From assembly GCA_905182865.1 (NCBI GenBank), contig CAJJCY010000004.1, positions 1 to 64,000 on the forward strand: a DNA stretch of 64,000 nt, written 5' to 3'. This document shows positions 27,829 to 38,092 of the stretch, piece after piece; the first letter of the stretch is position 1, and every line of letters begins with the position of its first letter. A program made the translations under genes and the position numbers. The DNA comes from an uncultured SAR324 cluster bacterium. Its GTDB lineage: Bacteria > SAR324 > NAC60-12. Below the pieces are notes generated by a model, which was not told the DNA's origin, made no database searches, and saw only the letters and a list, made by a program, of their open reading frames with translations.

Positions 27829-28971
27829 ATGAAATTAAGTAAAGATAGAATATTGACCACACATGTTGGCAGCCTTCCTCGTTCTGAAAAAGTTTTTAAA
27901 CTTGTCTTCGCAAAGGAGGATGGAAAAAAGCTAGACAAAAAAGAATATGACGAAGTTATTGCTGAGGCTGTTAAAACAGTGGTAAAAAAACAAGAAGATG
28001 TAGGAATAGACGTTGTAAGTGATGGAGAGCAAAGTAAGATCAGTTTGGGATATTATGATTCAGGAAGTCGAAGTTTTTATACGCGTGATCGCCCAATAAA
28101 AACTCCAAAAGATCTTGAAGAATTCCCAACATTTTCATCGAGAGCATCAAAATCCGGCGGTGTTCCGACGTACACCCGTCCACGTTGTACTGGGCCAGTT
28201 ACAGTAAAGGACATGAAACCACTTGAAATCGATCTCGTAAATTTACGAAAGGCAATTGATGGGATTAGTATCTCTGAAGCTTTCATGAACGCTGCTTCAC
28301 CAGGTGTGATCGCTCTATTCCAGCCAAATGAATATTATCCTGATCACAAAAGCTACCTCTATGCTTTAGCAGATTCAATGAAAACCGAATATGAAGGTAT
28401 TGTGAAAGCGGGCTTTCTAATTCAGATTGATAGCCCTGATCTGGCTCTTGGACGTCATGTGCTTTTCAAGGACAAAAGTGACGAAAAGTTCCTTTCTATG
28501 ATTCAACTCCACATCGAAGCCCTAAATCATGCACTTGAAAAAATACCCTCAGAAAAAATTCGCCTGCATGTCTGTTGGGGTAACTATCAGGGGCCTCACC
28601 ACTGTGATATCGAGATGAAGAAAATTCTTCCTACAGTCCTTAAAGCCAAACCTCAGGCTCTTTCATTTGAAGGATCTAACCCACGTCACAGTCACGAATG
28701 GACTGTTTTCAGAGATATCAAAATTCCTGAGGATAAGATTTTGATTCCAGGTGTAATAGATTCGACAACCAACTTTGTAGAGCACCCTGAACTGGTTTCA
28801 GAACGAATTTGTCGATTTGCAGATATTGTTGGAAGAAACAGGGTAATTGCTGGCTCCGACTGTGGATTTTCTACGTTCGCAGGTTTTGGAACAGTCGATG
28901 CTGACATAACCTATGCAAAACTTTCATCGCTGGCAAAAGGTGCAGAAATAGCTTCAAAAAAACTTTGGTAA
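27829..28971 (+). CDS. Cobalamin-independent methionine synthase (MetE C-domain)-like methyltransferase
   Basis: 380 aa, only the UROD/MetE catalytic barrel and no MetE N-domain. Start region LTTHVGSLPRS is characteristic. Zinc thiolate ligands are visible in LHVCWGNYQGP (HxC) and late SDCGFST (Cys), and the substrate glutamate in LSFEGSNPRH. Stand-alone members transfer methyl or alkyl groups between thiols (for example epoxyalkane:CoM transferase and DMSP-lyase-linked or core-MetE homologues). The methyl acceptor and donor here are unknown. Followed after about 95 bp by the cupin gene, probably one transcript. Confidence 0.8.
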   Translation: MKLSKDRILTTHVGSLPRSEKVFKLVFAKEDGKKLDKKEYDEVIAEAVKTVVKKQEDVGIDVVSDGEQSKISLGYYDSGSRSFYTRDRPIKTPKDLEEFPTFSSRASKSGGVPTYTRPRCTGPVTVKDMKPLEIDLVNLRKAIDGISISEAFMNAASPGVIALFQPNEYYPDHKSYLYALADSMKTEYEGIVKAGFLIQIDSPDLALGRHVLFKDKSDEKFLSMIQLHIEALNHALEKIPSEKIRLHVCWGNYQGPHHCDIEMKKILPTVLKAKPQALSFEGSNPRHSHEWTVFRDIKIPEDKILIPGVIDSTTNFVEHPELVSERICRFADIVGRNRVIAGSDCGFSTFAGFGTVDADITYAKLSSLAKGAEIASKKLW

Positions 28972-29067
28972 AATCTTTTTCAGCAAAGTTTGATTTAATA
29001 ACACACAACACAGGCCGCTTGACAAATTTTTGAAACTTTTTTCTTCACCAAAAAATAATAAAATTTT

Positions 29068-30081
29068 ATGTCATCTATGAAAACACTTGAAACTATGGGA
29101 AAAAGACTGGTTCGTAGGAGTGAAATGGTTCCCTGTAAAAGTGCCTTTATTGATGCTCATACTCCTGGGAGTCATCTCAAGGATAACTTTAGTATTATTG
29201 GGCCAGGTGTAACAGAAAATAAAGAACAGTTCATCAATATACGCGAACCACATGGATTCAACATCGGAGCAGCGGGTCAGCCACCTCACATCAAAAACTC
29301 ACTACATAGCCACTTCACAGCTGAGGTGTTCATCATTCATGAAGGAACTTTCGAAATTTACTGGGGGTTGAAGGCTAAAAACCGGGCTACTCTATCTGAG
29401 GGAGACGTAGTTTCTATACCAACAAATTGTTTTCGCGGATTTGAAAACATAGGTGATAAATATGGATTCATGTTCGCAATTCTTGGAGGAGATGATACAG
29501 GCGGTGTTGAATGGGCTCCTCAAATATTCGAAGAAGCTGAAGATCATGGGCTAGTATTGCTTGAAGATTTTGGAGTATGGGATACCAATAAGCATCCCAT
29601 TCCAAAAGGTGCAAAATCAGTTAGACCTATGAGTCATGAAAAAGCTGCAACTTATGAGAACTACTCTACTGATGAGATGGAACTACGAATATGTCGCTCA
29701 GACTCTCTTAAACCATTAAAAAATCATCCTTTAAAACTTGGAGAATACGGCTCAATTCAACTACATCGTTTAATAGGAACAAAAGAAGCTGTTATTCCTG
29801 GTGGAGATGGGTTCGAATTATTACTCTCCGTCGCCAAACCAGGAGGAGGATTTAAAACGTTTAGTAGACCTGAAAAAGAAGTCCTAATCTGTTATGAAGG
29901 AATCTGGAAAGTCGATTGGACTGGTGAGGGAGAAAGAGGAAGTTTTTTGCTCAATGCCGGTGATTTGTTTTCAGTACCTGATCACTTTGAAAGGTCGATG
30001 GAGTGTGTTGGGAAAAATGAGGGAGCCCTATACTCTGTCATAAATGAAAACTCACCGAAAGATCCAAGTTGGACTAACTAA
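29068..30081 (+). CDS. Two-domain cupin protein
   Basis: 337 aa. First cupin: PPHIKNSLHSHFTAEVFIIHEGTFEIYWG with the metal histidines H-x-H, then LSEGDVVSIPTNCFRGF. The second (about residues 225-325: VAKPGGGFKTFSRPEKEVLICYEG; LNAGDLFSVPDHFERSMECVG) lacks a clear HxH. This resembles bicupin dioxygenases or isomerases of aromatic or sugar acids; no specific match is recognised. Last gene before the island boundary repeat; it ends only 35 bp from that repeat. Confidence 0.7.
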   Translation: MSSMKTLETMGKRLVRRSEMVPCKSAFIDAHTPGSHLKDNFSIIGPGVTENKEQFINIREPHGFNIGAAGQPPHIKNSLHSHFTAEVFIIHEGTFEIYWGLKAKNRATLSEGDVVSIPTNCFRGFENIGDKYGFMFAILGGDDTGGVEWAPQIFEEAEDHGLVLLEDFGVWDTNKHPIPKGAKSVRPMSHEKAATYENYSTDEMELRICRSDSLKPLKNHPLKLGEYGSIQLHRLIGTKEAVIPGGDGFELLLSVAKPGGGFKTFSRPEKEVLICYEGIWKVDWTGEGERGSFLLNAGDLFSVPDHFERSMECVGKNEGALYSVINENSPKDPSWTN

Positions 30082-30115
30082 TTTTATCACCCTTTGTTTA
30101 TTTTCTTGTGGTCTG

Positions 30116-30197
30116 CACTTAAGTTGCTAAATTTATTGGCAAAAAAGTGGTTGGTCGGTGGGATCTCGAACCCCGGACCACCTGATTAAAAGTCAGA
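30116..30197. repeat. 82-bp direct repeat, copy 1 (candidate att site with tRNA-Lys-like 3' half)
   Basis: Identical to 36052-36133 in the same orientation. On the minus strand it contains an anticodon arm with loop CTTTTAA (anticodon UUU, lysine) and a T-arm-like GGGGTTCGAGA, followed by ACCA-like ends. A 5' half of a tRNA can be seen only loosely in the sequence to 30240, and no good acceptor stem could be folded, so I read it as an attachment core or remnant and not as a working tRNA gene. TTTGCGTACA arm-like repeats lie at 30253-30275, adjacent to the integrase remnant. Confidence 0.7.
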
Positions 30198-30275
30198 CGG
30201 CCTCTCCACGCAACTCCAGCAATCCCAAGGGCTGAGGAGTACGACTCCACATTTGTACGCAAATTTGTACGCAAA

Positions 30276-30419
30276 TTATCCATACAACCTCTTAGTTGAT
30301 GCCCCAGTCTCAAGAGTTACCTCCTCGCTGAGGTGCGAATAACGATCTGTAGACGCTGCGGATTTATGGCCAAGGTGATTGGCTATATGTTCCAAACTCT
30401 TTCCATTCTTTCTCACATT
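30276..30419 (-). pseudogene. Tyrosine recombinase (phage integrase), C-terminal remnant
   Basis: About 47 codons ending in a TAA at 30276. The reading NHLGHKSAASTDRYSHLSE contains the last catalytic box of tyrosine recombinases: LGH (His), then the nucleophilic Tyr in T-x-R-Y-x-H-L. An in-frame stop at 30420-30422 closes the frame upstream, and no further integrase sequence is found, so most of the gene is gone. It sits just inside the 82-bp direct repeat, as expected for an integrase beside its attachment site. Confidence 0.82.
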
Positions 30420-30612
30420 TTAGAACGATCTAAATTATATGTCATATTAGACTTATAAAATCTCTCTTTTCTCATTTTATAAATTAACATTAGAAGAAAT
30501 ATTTTGAGAATTTATTTTATTCTAAGCAAATCATTTTTTGATTCTCTTAAATTTTGTGTCCAAATCAAAATATAAGCACCACTTTATCTATATCATTTTA
30601 GTCTTTCACTCC

Positions 30613-32226
30613 TCATAGAAAAACTCTTTCGTCAGAATCAGTTAAGCGTATAATTGTATACACTGCTACCCCAGTAGCCACTAATAAAATAGTAGAGAGA
30701 GATGCTGCTGTGCCAAATTCTCCATCGAGAACAGACAGATAAATGCGTACAGGCATTGTAACAGTTCCTCCAACATATAGAATAATTGAAGAGGATAGTT
30801 CATTAATAGCTGTTATAAAAGCCATCATTGCCCCAGCAAAAACACCTGGCAACATTAAGGGAAGTGTTATTTTAACGAAAGTCTTAGCTGGACCTGATCC
30901 AAGACTAGCTGCAGCGTCTTCTATACCAATATTAATTTGCTTCAAAATAGATACGCCTGAGCGAACGGAATATGGTAAGCGTCGAATAAAGATAACAAGT
31001 ATAATAATTATAGCTGTTCCGGTAAGGACTACAGGTTTACTATTAAATGATACAATAAAGCCAAGCCCTAGTACGACTCCTGGCACTATATACGGTATCA
31101 TTAACATGGAATCAAGTGATCCAGTGAGAATTGATGGTTTACGCGCAACAACATAACTAATTAATGTACCACAAAGTACAATTAAAATAACGGCCGAAGC
31201 GGAAAAAAGGAAACTATTAAATATTGCTTCAGGAACGTTGTTAATAACTTTTCTATAGCTATCTAATCCAAAACCCGACTGGAAAACTGGACCACTAGTA
31301 TTTCGGAATGAGTTATAAATAACTACAATAGAAGGTAGTGAACTTAAAAATACAATAAAATAGCAGAGGAAGTGGACAGGTATTGTCGTTAATCTGGTTA
31401 ATTTCTTTATTTCTGGGGGATTTAACATATTACTTCCAAAATCTTTATTTCTAATTATGATACGTTGCATGTAAACAAAGATAAGTGAAACAAGTATAAG
31501 TAATATGCTAACAGTTGATGCAAGCCCTAGATTGCCACCCATTTCACTAGTAAACAGGTTATATGCTACTGTTGAAAGTACGCGAAAATTCCTTCCAATA
31601 ATAGAGGGTGTGCCAAAATCAGCCAAAGAAAGAACAAATGCGAGCAGAGCACCCGTACTAATCGCTGGTAAGATTAATGGTAGAGTAACATGTATGAACT
31701 TTGAAAAAGGAGTGTAACCTAGACTTTCTGCAGCATCCTCAAGGGAAGAATTGATATTACTAAGTGCACCTGATGTTAGCAAATATACAAATGGATATAA
31801 TTTAAGACTAAAAACAATTACCATACCCAGAGGTCCATAAATGGTAGGCATTGGTATTCCTATTGACTCAAAACCATGACGTAACCAACCATTGGATCCA
31901 AGCATCGTTATCCAAGCATAAGCACCAATAAATGGGGGAGACACTAAGGCCAAAATTGCTAGGGTTGAGATAACTGATTTACCTCTTATTTTAAAGCGAG
32001 TAGTAAAAAAAGCTAAAGGGACACCGATTAAAAGAGCCCCGAACATGCTAGAAAAACCAACGAAAATAGAGTTATAGATAGCCTTACGATAATAACCTCT
32101 TCCAAGAATATCAATGTAATTTTGAAGGGTAAACGAGCCAGTTTTGTTATCGATAGACCATCCAAACCTCCATTTGCATAGCATAATAAATGGCATGATT
32201 AGCGCCATAATATTACAAAGCTCCAA
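30613..32226 (-). CDS. Ferric-type ABC transporter permease (double-domain)
   Basis: 537 aa with two binding-protein-dependent permease domains (about residues 55-250 and 310-515), each with an EAA-like loop (SLEDAAESLGYTPFSKFIHVT; IGIEDAAASLGSGPAKTFVKIT). This fused FbpB/ThiP-like plan goes with Fe3+, thiamine or phosphonate uptake. The N-terminus looks short: the first helix begins in ALIMPFIMLCKW after an alternative start, so an indel upstream of 32226 is possible. Lies within the repeat-bounded island, downstream of the ATPase gene. AT-rich. Confidence 0.82.
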   Translation of the reverse strand: MELCNIMALIMPFIMLCKWRFGWSIDNKTGSFTLQNYIDILGRGYYRKAIYNSIFVGFSSMFGALLIGVPLAFFTTRFKIRGKSVISTLAILALVSPPFIGAYAWITMLGSNGWLRHGFESIGIPMPTIYGPLGMVIVFSLKLYPFVYLLTSGALSNINSSLEDAAESLGYTPFSKFIHVTLPLILPAISTGALLAFVLSLADFGTPSIIGRNFRVLSTVAYNLFTSEMGGNLGLASTVSILLILVSLIFVYMQRIIIRNKDFGSNMLNPPEIKKLTRLTTIPVHFLCYFIVFLSSLPSIVVIYNSFRNTSGPVFQSGFGLDSYRKVINNVPEAIFNSFLFSASAVILIVLCGTLISYVVARKPSILTGSLDSMLMIPYIVPGVVLGLGFIVSFNSKPVVLTGTAIIIILVIFIRRLPYSVRSGVSILKQINIGIEDAAASLGSGPAKTFVKITLPLMLPGVFAGAMMAFITAINELSSSIILYVGGTVTMPVRIYLSVLDGEFGTAASLSTILLVATGVAVYTIIRLTDSDERVFL

Positions 32227-32262
32227 ATGTTATTGAGAGATTTTAGTAAACTCTTCACAATT

Positions 32263-33255
32263 TTAAAACCTTAACCCGTTATCTTTTTCAAAAAACATTA
32301 CCGCCTTATACGGTAACTCTAAATAAACAGTTTTGCCTACTTCTTCAAGAAAACTCTCATCAGGATGGGTTATATTAGCCATAATCATATTGCCGTCAAT
32401 CAATTTAACATGCAATTGAGCTTCTCGCCCAGAAAAAGAAATTTTTTCAACTATTCCAGACAACCTTATAACGTTATTATCTAACACAGAATTCTGATTT
32501 GAAATAACAACTTCTTCAGGTCGAATACCTATTTGATATTTATCATTATCACTTACATCGATCTTTAGATCAGAAAAAGATTCGATTTCCCTTAGTTTGT
32601 CTAAATTTTGATCTTTCATTCCTGCTAAAGGCCACGGCAAAAAAATCATACTGCCAACGAATGAAGCCACAAAATGATCTACTGGTTTATTGGTTGTACC
32701 AAGATTGCTTTTGAATTTGTCGAATATCTTCACGTAATTCAATTCTTAGTTTGGCATCTAGGTTAGAAAGCGGTTCGTCCATCAATAATATTTTTGGTTG
32801 GATTTTTACCAAAGCTTGCGAGCTAGACCTACCCCGTTGTTGTTGTCCCCCACTCAACTCATTAGGCATTCTTTTTTCCAATCCGGAGAGTTGTACAGTT
32901 TCTAATGCCTTTGAAACACGAGTTTTTAATTCCTGCCCAGATACTTCTCTATTTCGAGACCAAAAGCAATATTATCTTCACAGACATGTGAGGAAATATT
33001 GCGTAATCTTGAAATACCATCCCGATATCACGACGGTATGCTGGAAGGTTGTCAATTTCTAGCCCTTCAATCGTTAAAGTAAAAATCTGGTCTATCTAAT
33101 GCGGTTACTAGAGCTTTGGAAGCCATAGTTTTACCACATCCACTTGGTCCGAGGAGAGTGAATAGCTCGCCTGATTGTATTTCCAGAGTGAATTGCTTGA
33201 GTGCTTCAACTTCCGAATATCTTTTTTTAAGATTAATAAGTTGGACTTTTGACAT
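32263..33255 (-). pseudogene. ABC transporter ATP-binding protein, decayed (PotA/FbpC type)
   Basis: Recognisable in pieces: start MSKVQLINLKKRYSEVEAL with Walker A GPSGCGKT; Q-loop region IGMVFQDYAIFPHMSV in a second frame; signature LSGGQQQR and Walker B KILLMDEPLSNLDAKLR in others; and an intact TOBE-type C-domain. At least four frame changes are needed. In addition the H-loop segment is missing: LGTT is followed directly by KPVDHFVASFVG, skipping roughly 35 residues that normally contain VTHDQEEA. Sequencing error could explain single indels but not the deletion, so I call it a pseudogene with reservation. Confidence 0.75.
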
Positions 33256-33286
33256 TTAGACAATTAACTGAGAAAAATAAGTTAAG

Positions 33287-33337
33287 CAAAAAAAATACTT
33301 GGCGAATGGCTTAATCTGCCATAAACACCAAGTATTT
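33287..33337 (-). terminator. Rho-independent terminator after the binding-protein gene
   Basis: On the minus strand, AAATACTTGG pairs perfectly with CCAAGTATTT (33328-33337 with 33293-33302), with an inner ATGGC/GCCAT extension in the loop, and is followed by a run of T's. It lies between the binding protein and the ATPase gene, so it would limit transcription of the decayed ATPase. Confidence 0.75.
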
Positions 33338-33376
33338 CCTGTGGACATTTATAAAGGAAGTATATTATTAATGAAG

Positions 33377-34366
33377 CTATTCACCAATCAAAATTTCGTT
33401 CCACTTATTGCGGAAGAGGTCCTTATTACCTGCTGACCATGAAAAGTCATAAGGTACGACTTTAAATGCAGAAAGAGGGGGAAGATCACCACTTGCAGAT
33501 ACATCATTTCGGATTGGTCGGCGTCCCATTTCTTGAACTAGGAATTCTTGGGTTTCCTTTGAAAGTGCCCAATCGATGAAAAGTTTCCCATTTTTTGAGT
33601 TTGGACCATTTTTCACAAGTGCTATACCGTCTGGAGCAGCCACTGTACCATCCTCAGGATAGACTATCTCAACAGGCCCACCACCTTGGACGTATTTATA
33701 GGCATTGTCCTCTAGCGTAACTCCCACAGCTGCTTCCCCATCATTCACAAACCTTGGTACGGCACTTGAACTTCCTGAGAGCACAAAATTCTGTAGAATC
33801 GGTTTATAAACATCCCAACCATTGTCTCCATAAATTGTAAGTACCGTGGCTAATTGCATGTAAGATGAACCGGATTTGTCAGCTCGAGCTGAAGATATTC
33901 TGCCCTTAAAATCTGGCCGTGCCAAATCCCACCAAGTGCGTGGATACTGAGAAGGTTTTAGAAGATTCTTATTGACAATGAATACATTGACAATCGCTGT
34001 ATAAGGCAACCAGTTTGTTCCAACTTTGAAAGCCGATTCTATTTTGTCATATCCAGCGGGGATATAGTTTGCCAAAATATCTGAACTGGCCTCTAATTGT
34101 TCACCGCCAATAGACCAAATTACATCAGCCATTGGGTTTGCACGCTCTGCGTTGGCACGATTGATGATATCTCCAGAGCCGGCTTTAATAACTTCGGCCT
34201 TTATCCCTGTTTTGGCCTCGAAACGAGGCACCATTGCATCAATAATGGCCTGCTTATGTGCGCTATAAAGTACGACCTTTCCACCAGCAAAAACCAAATT
34301 AGCAGGTGCTATTGCCATTATCCCCATAATAGCGAATAATGCGGGTTTTTTTATATTTGCAAACAT
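33377..34366 (-). CDS. Periplasmic binding protein, ferric/phosphonate-type (ABC importer)
   Basis: 329 aa with a signal peptide (MFANIKKPALF, then hydrophobic, cleavage likely after LVFA near residue 27). The mature protein begins GGKVVLYSAHKQAI, as in AfuA/FbpA-type proteins. Other motifs: ADVIWSIGGEQLEA, YPRTWWDLARPDFKGRI, VGVTLEDNAYKYVQ and RRPIRNDV. I do not see the tandem tyrosine iron-binding pair of FbpA, so the ligand may not be Fe3+; 2-aminoethylphosphonate or other anion binders share this fold. A GGAG box precedes ATG 34366. First gene of the island transporter operon. Confidence 0.8.
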   Translation of the reverse strand: MFANIKKPALFAIMGIMAIAPANLVFAGGKVVLYSAHKQAIIDAMVPRFEAKTGIKAEVIKAGSGDIINRANAERANPMADVIWSIGGEQLEASSDILANYIPAGYDKIESAFKVGTNWLPYTAIVNVFIVNKNLLKPSQYPRTWWDLARPDFKGRISSARADKSGSSYMQLATVLTIYGDNGWDVYKPILQNFVLSGSSSAVPRFVNDGEAAVGVTLEDNAYKYVQGGGPVEIVYPEDGTVAAPDGIALVKNGPNSKNGKLFIDWALSKETQEFLVQEMGRRPIRNDVSASGDLPPLSAFKVVPYDFSWSAGNKDLFRNKWNEILIGE

Positions 34367-34986
34367 AGTAATTCTCCTTCGTATTTTAGATTTAATAAAA
34401 ACCTATCCACATAAGTAGGTCTTTTAATTGATCAACATTAAATTTAATGTTGCTAGCCCGACATGGACTAATTCGGCATTCTAAAAGGATATTTATCTTT
34501 TAATTCAAAAGAATAAAGAGTGGTCATCCTAAAAAAAATTCTAAAGCATATTGCCCCTAATCTCTTGCTAACAGAAGCTTTTAATATTAGCCTATACTTA
34601 AAGTTATTGTATCTATCAATATTTAAAATCCTCTGGCCTCAGGTTCTGAACTGAATTAGAATTCAGTGCAAATCTTATCACAAAATTTACTTCTGTCAAG
34701 TTTTGTAATTTTAGAAATGCATTCTAAGTCATAATTTAGCTCAAAATAAATGTTCTAGAGTTTAGATGCATCCTTACTAATACTTCCTTGCAGCAAAATT
34801 TTTTTTCTTGAAAAGGATATAGACTTTATTAGATACTGATTATTATGATTGTTTATTTGGAAAATATATTTTGCTTGTAAAATGATATATTCAATTTATA
34901 CAAATCATACCATTTTGTAGATTATAGATTAATACAGATATTATAATAGTTTTTTAATTTCAAAACATAATAAAATATCATACTTA
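34367..34986. other. Non-coding AT-rich spacer
   Basis: 620 bp between divergently transcribed genes (binding protein leftward, nucleotidyltransferase rightward). Very AT-rich with several T- and A-runs. No coding signature, repeat or clear operator was seen; promoters for both directions must lie here. Confidence 0.5.
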
Positions 34987-35869
34987 ATGCAAAATATTTC
35001 ACTCTTAATTCTTGCTGCTGGAATAGGTTCACGCTTTGGGGGTCTAAAACAAATGGCATCTATAGGAATAAATGGAGAATCAATTATTGATTATTCTGTT
35101 TATGATGCCATCGAATCTGGTTTCAACAAAGTAGTCTTTGTAATTCGTCGTGAATTCCAAAAAGAATTCAAGGAAAAATTTTTTAAAAAATATGCTGAAA
35201 AAATTCAGCTTGAATTTGTATTCCAAGAATTAAATGATCTCCCAAAAGGATTAACGTGTCCAAAAGAACGTACAAAGCCATGGGGCACATCGCACGCAGT
35301 TTTAGTAGCTAAAGATGTTATAAAAGAACCTTTTGCAGTTATTAATGCTGATGATTATTATGGTGCAGTAGTCTTTTAAAAAAATAATAGATTTTTTTTC
35401 TAAAGATTCTAAGAATTTGAGTATGGTTTATTTTAAATTAGGAAGGACACTATCACCTTATGGAGGGGTTAATCGTGCAATTTGTAAATTAAATCATGGT
35501 TTACTTGTGAACTTAATTGAAATAGATAATATTCAAAATAATAATGGCATAATTATGTCTAATAAAAAATATAAACTAGATGCAAGATCGCCAGTATCAT
35601 TAAATATGTGGGGATTCAGACCATCCATATTTGATCATTTAAAAGAAATGTTTGTAAAATTTATTAAAACAAACGGAGATGATATAAATAGTGAATTTTT
35701 AATACCTACAGTAATAAATTATCTCCTACAAACGCAAAGAGAAAAAGTTTTTGCTCTAAATAGTAATTCTAATTGGTTTGGCATTACTCATAAAGAGGAT
35801 AGTCCATTCGTTGGATTTCAGATGCAGAAAATAGTTGATAATGGAGAATATCCAAAAGTATTATTTTAA
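34987..35869 (+). CDS. NDP-sugar-pyrophosphorylase-like nucleotidyltransferase (frameshifted)
   Basis: About 293 aa after removing one base near 35370 (GAVSFKKIIDFFSK). The N-terminal signature LILAAGIGSRFGGLKQM is the nucleotide-binding loop of sugar-1-phosphate nucleotidyltransferases, and VINADDYYG the metal-binding aspartate motif. Downstream, SPYGGVNRAICK and LNMWGFRPSIFDHL continue the GT-A fold. It probably makes an NDP-sugar or CDP-alcohol for surface polymers. Markedly more AT-rich than the genes outside the repeats, consistent with acquisition along with the island. Confidence 0.75.
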
Positions 35870-36051
35870 ATAGCTAATTAAGACTATTAAGCATACAAAT
35901 TCACAAGTGATTATGAACGCATAATTCCTAATGTGAAAAGGATCACAACCTTCAAAATTTTCCTTGTCTCTCCTTTCTATTTGTAAGTAATCTGTATGCT
36001 TGTACGCAATTGTACGCACGATTTTGGAGGTTGAGTGGATTTGGGTCACAC

Positions 36052-36133
36052 CACTTAAGTTGCTAAATTTATTGGCAAAAAAGTGGTTGGTCGGTGGGAT
36101 CTCGAACCCCGGACCACCTGATTAAAAGTCAGA
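36052..36133. repeat. 82-bp direct repeat, copy 2 (candidate att site)
   Basis: Exact second copy of 30116-30197. Identity ends abruptly at both sides. GCGTACAA-type motifs occur just to its left (36001-36018), echoing those beside copy 1. The 5' side of the tRNA-like element is not continued here. Between 36134 and 36367 no gene could be supported, although the minus strand has tRNA-like fragments (a GGGTTCAAACC and a TTTGCAG loop) that I could not fold. Confidence 0.7.
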
Positions 36134-36367
36134 TGTAGTGGGTAAATAGGTGGAAACAGCAACAAATAAGGATAACACTATCAGTAAGTTCATTGAACCT
36201 CACCTTAGTCACATATCCCAGGATATGGTTTGAACCCTGATTTGAAGTAAAATTGAATGTAGAGACGGCTCTGCAAATCCGTAAAACTAAACCTCCAAAA
36301 TAACTTACATTTGTTCGGAGTGACACGACAAAACACGTTACTGTCCAGTCAACTTTTTACTTCTTAT

Positions 36368-37149
36368 CTATAAATATGCAGTAAAGAGGAAACGGTTCAC
36401 ACAAAAGAAAAAACTATCTGACTTTCCCCGATTCTGCAGGTCTTCCAGCCAGTTTGCTCTTTGTGCTTTGTTTATTACACCCTTATTTTCTGCATTTTTA
36501 GAAATCCACTTCAGCATTCCGTGTGAAAAATTACTTGGAGAATATTCTGTATTTAGAATAGGAATGGGGTCAACTTTAATTTTAGAAAACCCATGTTTTT
36601 GCAGAAGTGGTTTTAAATGCACCGGAAGATTTGGACTTGGAACAGAATTATCCCAGGCTGAAAATATTTTATTTGTCAAAGAATCATCTGCATTGTTTAA
36701 AACCACTCCCCGCCAATCGGTTTCCACAATAACAAGCCGTCCTCCCGGTTTTAGAATGCGCCGCATTTCAGCAAGCACATTTGGAACATCCTTTACATAG
36801 AGCAAAACCTGTGTACAGGAAACTGCATCTAAAGTTTGATCATCAACGGGCAACTTGCCTGCATCTCCTTTGTAAAATTCTGTCTGTTGCAAGCCTTCGC
36901 AACGCTTTCGGGCGTGGCTGATCATTTCAGGATTTTTATCTAAACCAATTACTTTACCTGATTTCCAACCTGCAGTGCCATTTCATGTGTGAGGAATCCA
37001 ACACCACAACCTATGTCTAAAACCAGCTCACCAGGTTTAAGTTTCAGTGCAGCCAAAGTTTTCTGCCGTTGCTTCACTATGTCGGCAAGTCGGTAGCTTT
37101 CCTCTAAATCCTGGGCTTCTGAAACTCTGTGTTTAGTTAATTTTGGCAT
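36368..37149 (-). CDS. SAM-dependent class I methyltransferase (frameshifted)
   Basis: About 260 aa after adding one base near 36955 (VG then KSGKVIGLDKNPEMI). Motif I is LVLDIGCGVGFLT, the acidic motif IGLDKNPEM, and later motifs include VSCTQVLLYVKDV and RILKPGGRLVIVE. UbiE/arsenite-methyltransferase-like fold; acceptor unknown. ATG 37149 chosen. First intact feature to the right of the island. It is followed downstream by nothing obvious before the repeat. Confidence 0.75.
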
Positions 37150-37179
37150 AATCAATTAAGGAAAGTATGTAAATGAAGA

Positions 37180-38092
37180 TCATCTGTTTTTCTTTTTGAA
37201 GAAACTAAATCTTTGCTGAGTAGCACTTGCCAGTATAAGTGCTACCAAAATAACGGCAACACCCAAGGTCTGAGACAGTTCTAAACTTTCTCCAAGTAAA
37301 ATGACAGCAGCTAAAATGGAAACCAGCGGTTCAATATTCAGCATTAGACTAGTTTGCTCTGAACCGATGGTTTTTGTGGCAGCAAATAAACTCAACTGTC
37401 CAAAGACAAACAAAATACAAATTGTTGCTATTCCTGACCATACCCATGTAGTCTGAGTCAATGAAAAAGAGTCAGTGAAAAATAGAATCAATCCAACCAA
37501 GATGACTCCTATTGTGTTAGACAAGAATACCAGATCAGACATGGATATTATTTGAGTTGCTTTAGTGGCGCCAACAATCATTCCCGCTGAAAAAATTGAA
37601 CCTACCAGAACAAGTGCTATTCCACGCCAGTCAAGTACTTCCCAAGTTGGTCCAAGGCTCAGAGCAGACCCTGAAAAAGCCAGAACAAAGCAATGAGTTT
37701 TATCCAACTTACACTATACTGTGAATGATGAAATTTAAAAGCAAAACCCAAAATGGAAAGGTGAAGAACAGCAAAACACTGAGGCTTACGGGAATGTATT
37801 TTACTGAGCCTAAATATCCCAAACTCATTCCTGCAATACAAAAACCTATCGCAATAATCAAAAAAACAATAGGTAAATTAGTTTCCTGCAAAGATTTACG
37901 AATCACATATTTTAGATTATTTCTGTGAGAGTATGCAGACCAGATTCCCATCAGCAGACTTCCTGCAAGGAGGCGAAAAAAAACAACTGTTTGTGGCGAA
38001 GCACCTTCGTCGTACGTTAGTTTGGCAAGGGTAGTTATCAGCCCAAAAGAAGAGGCACAGCCGATAACATATAGATAACCTCGAGGAATCAT
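37180..38092 (-). CDS. EamA-family (DMT) transporter (frameshifted)
   Basis: About 303 aa and ten predicted helices after removing one base near 37708. The first half reads GYLYVIGCASSFGLITTLAKL and SLGYLGSVKYIPVSLSVLLFF; the second half reads TWVWSGIATICILFVFGQLSLFAA and MLNIEPLVSILAAVILLGESLELSQ, the conserved EamA E-P and GE motifs. Start overlaps the stop of the flavoprotein gene (ATGA), so it is co-translated with it and may export or import a methylated amine intermediate. Confidence 0.8.

Noticed and set aside
30128-30240. Functional tRNA-Lys gene on the minus strand
   Set aside because: Anticodon and T-arm are present but no acceptor stem or proper D-arm could be folded, and the T-loop has an extra base.
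36134-36330. Second tRNA or small RNA beside the right-hand repeat
   Set aside because: GGGTTCAAACC and TTTGCAG loops occur, but no cloverleaf could be built from either strand.
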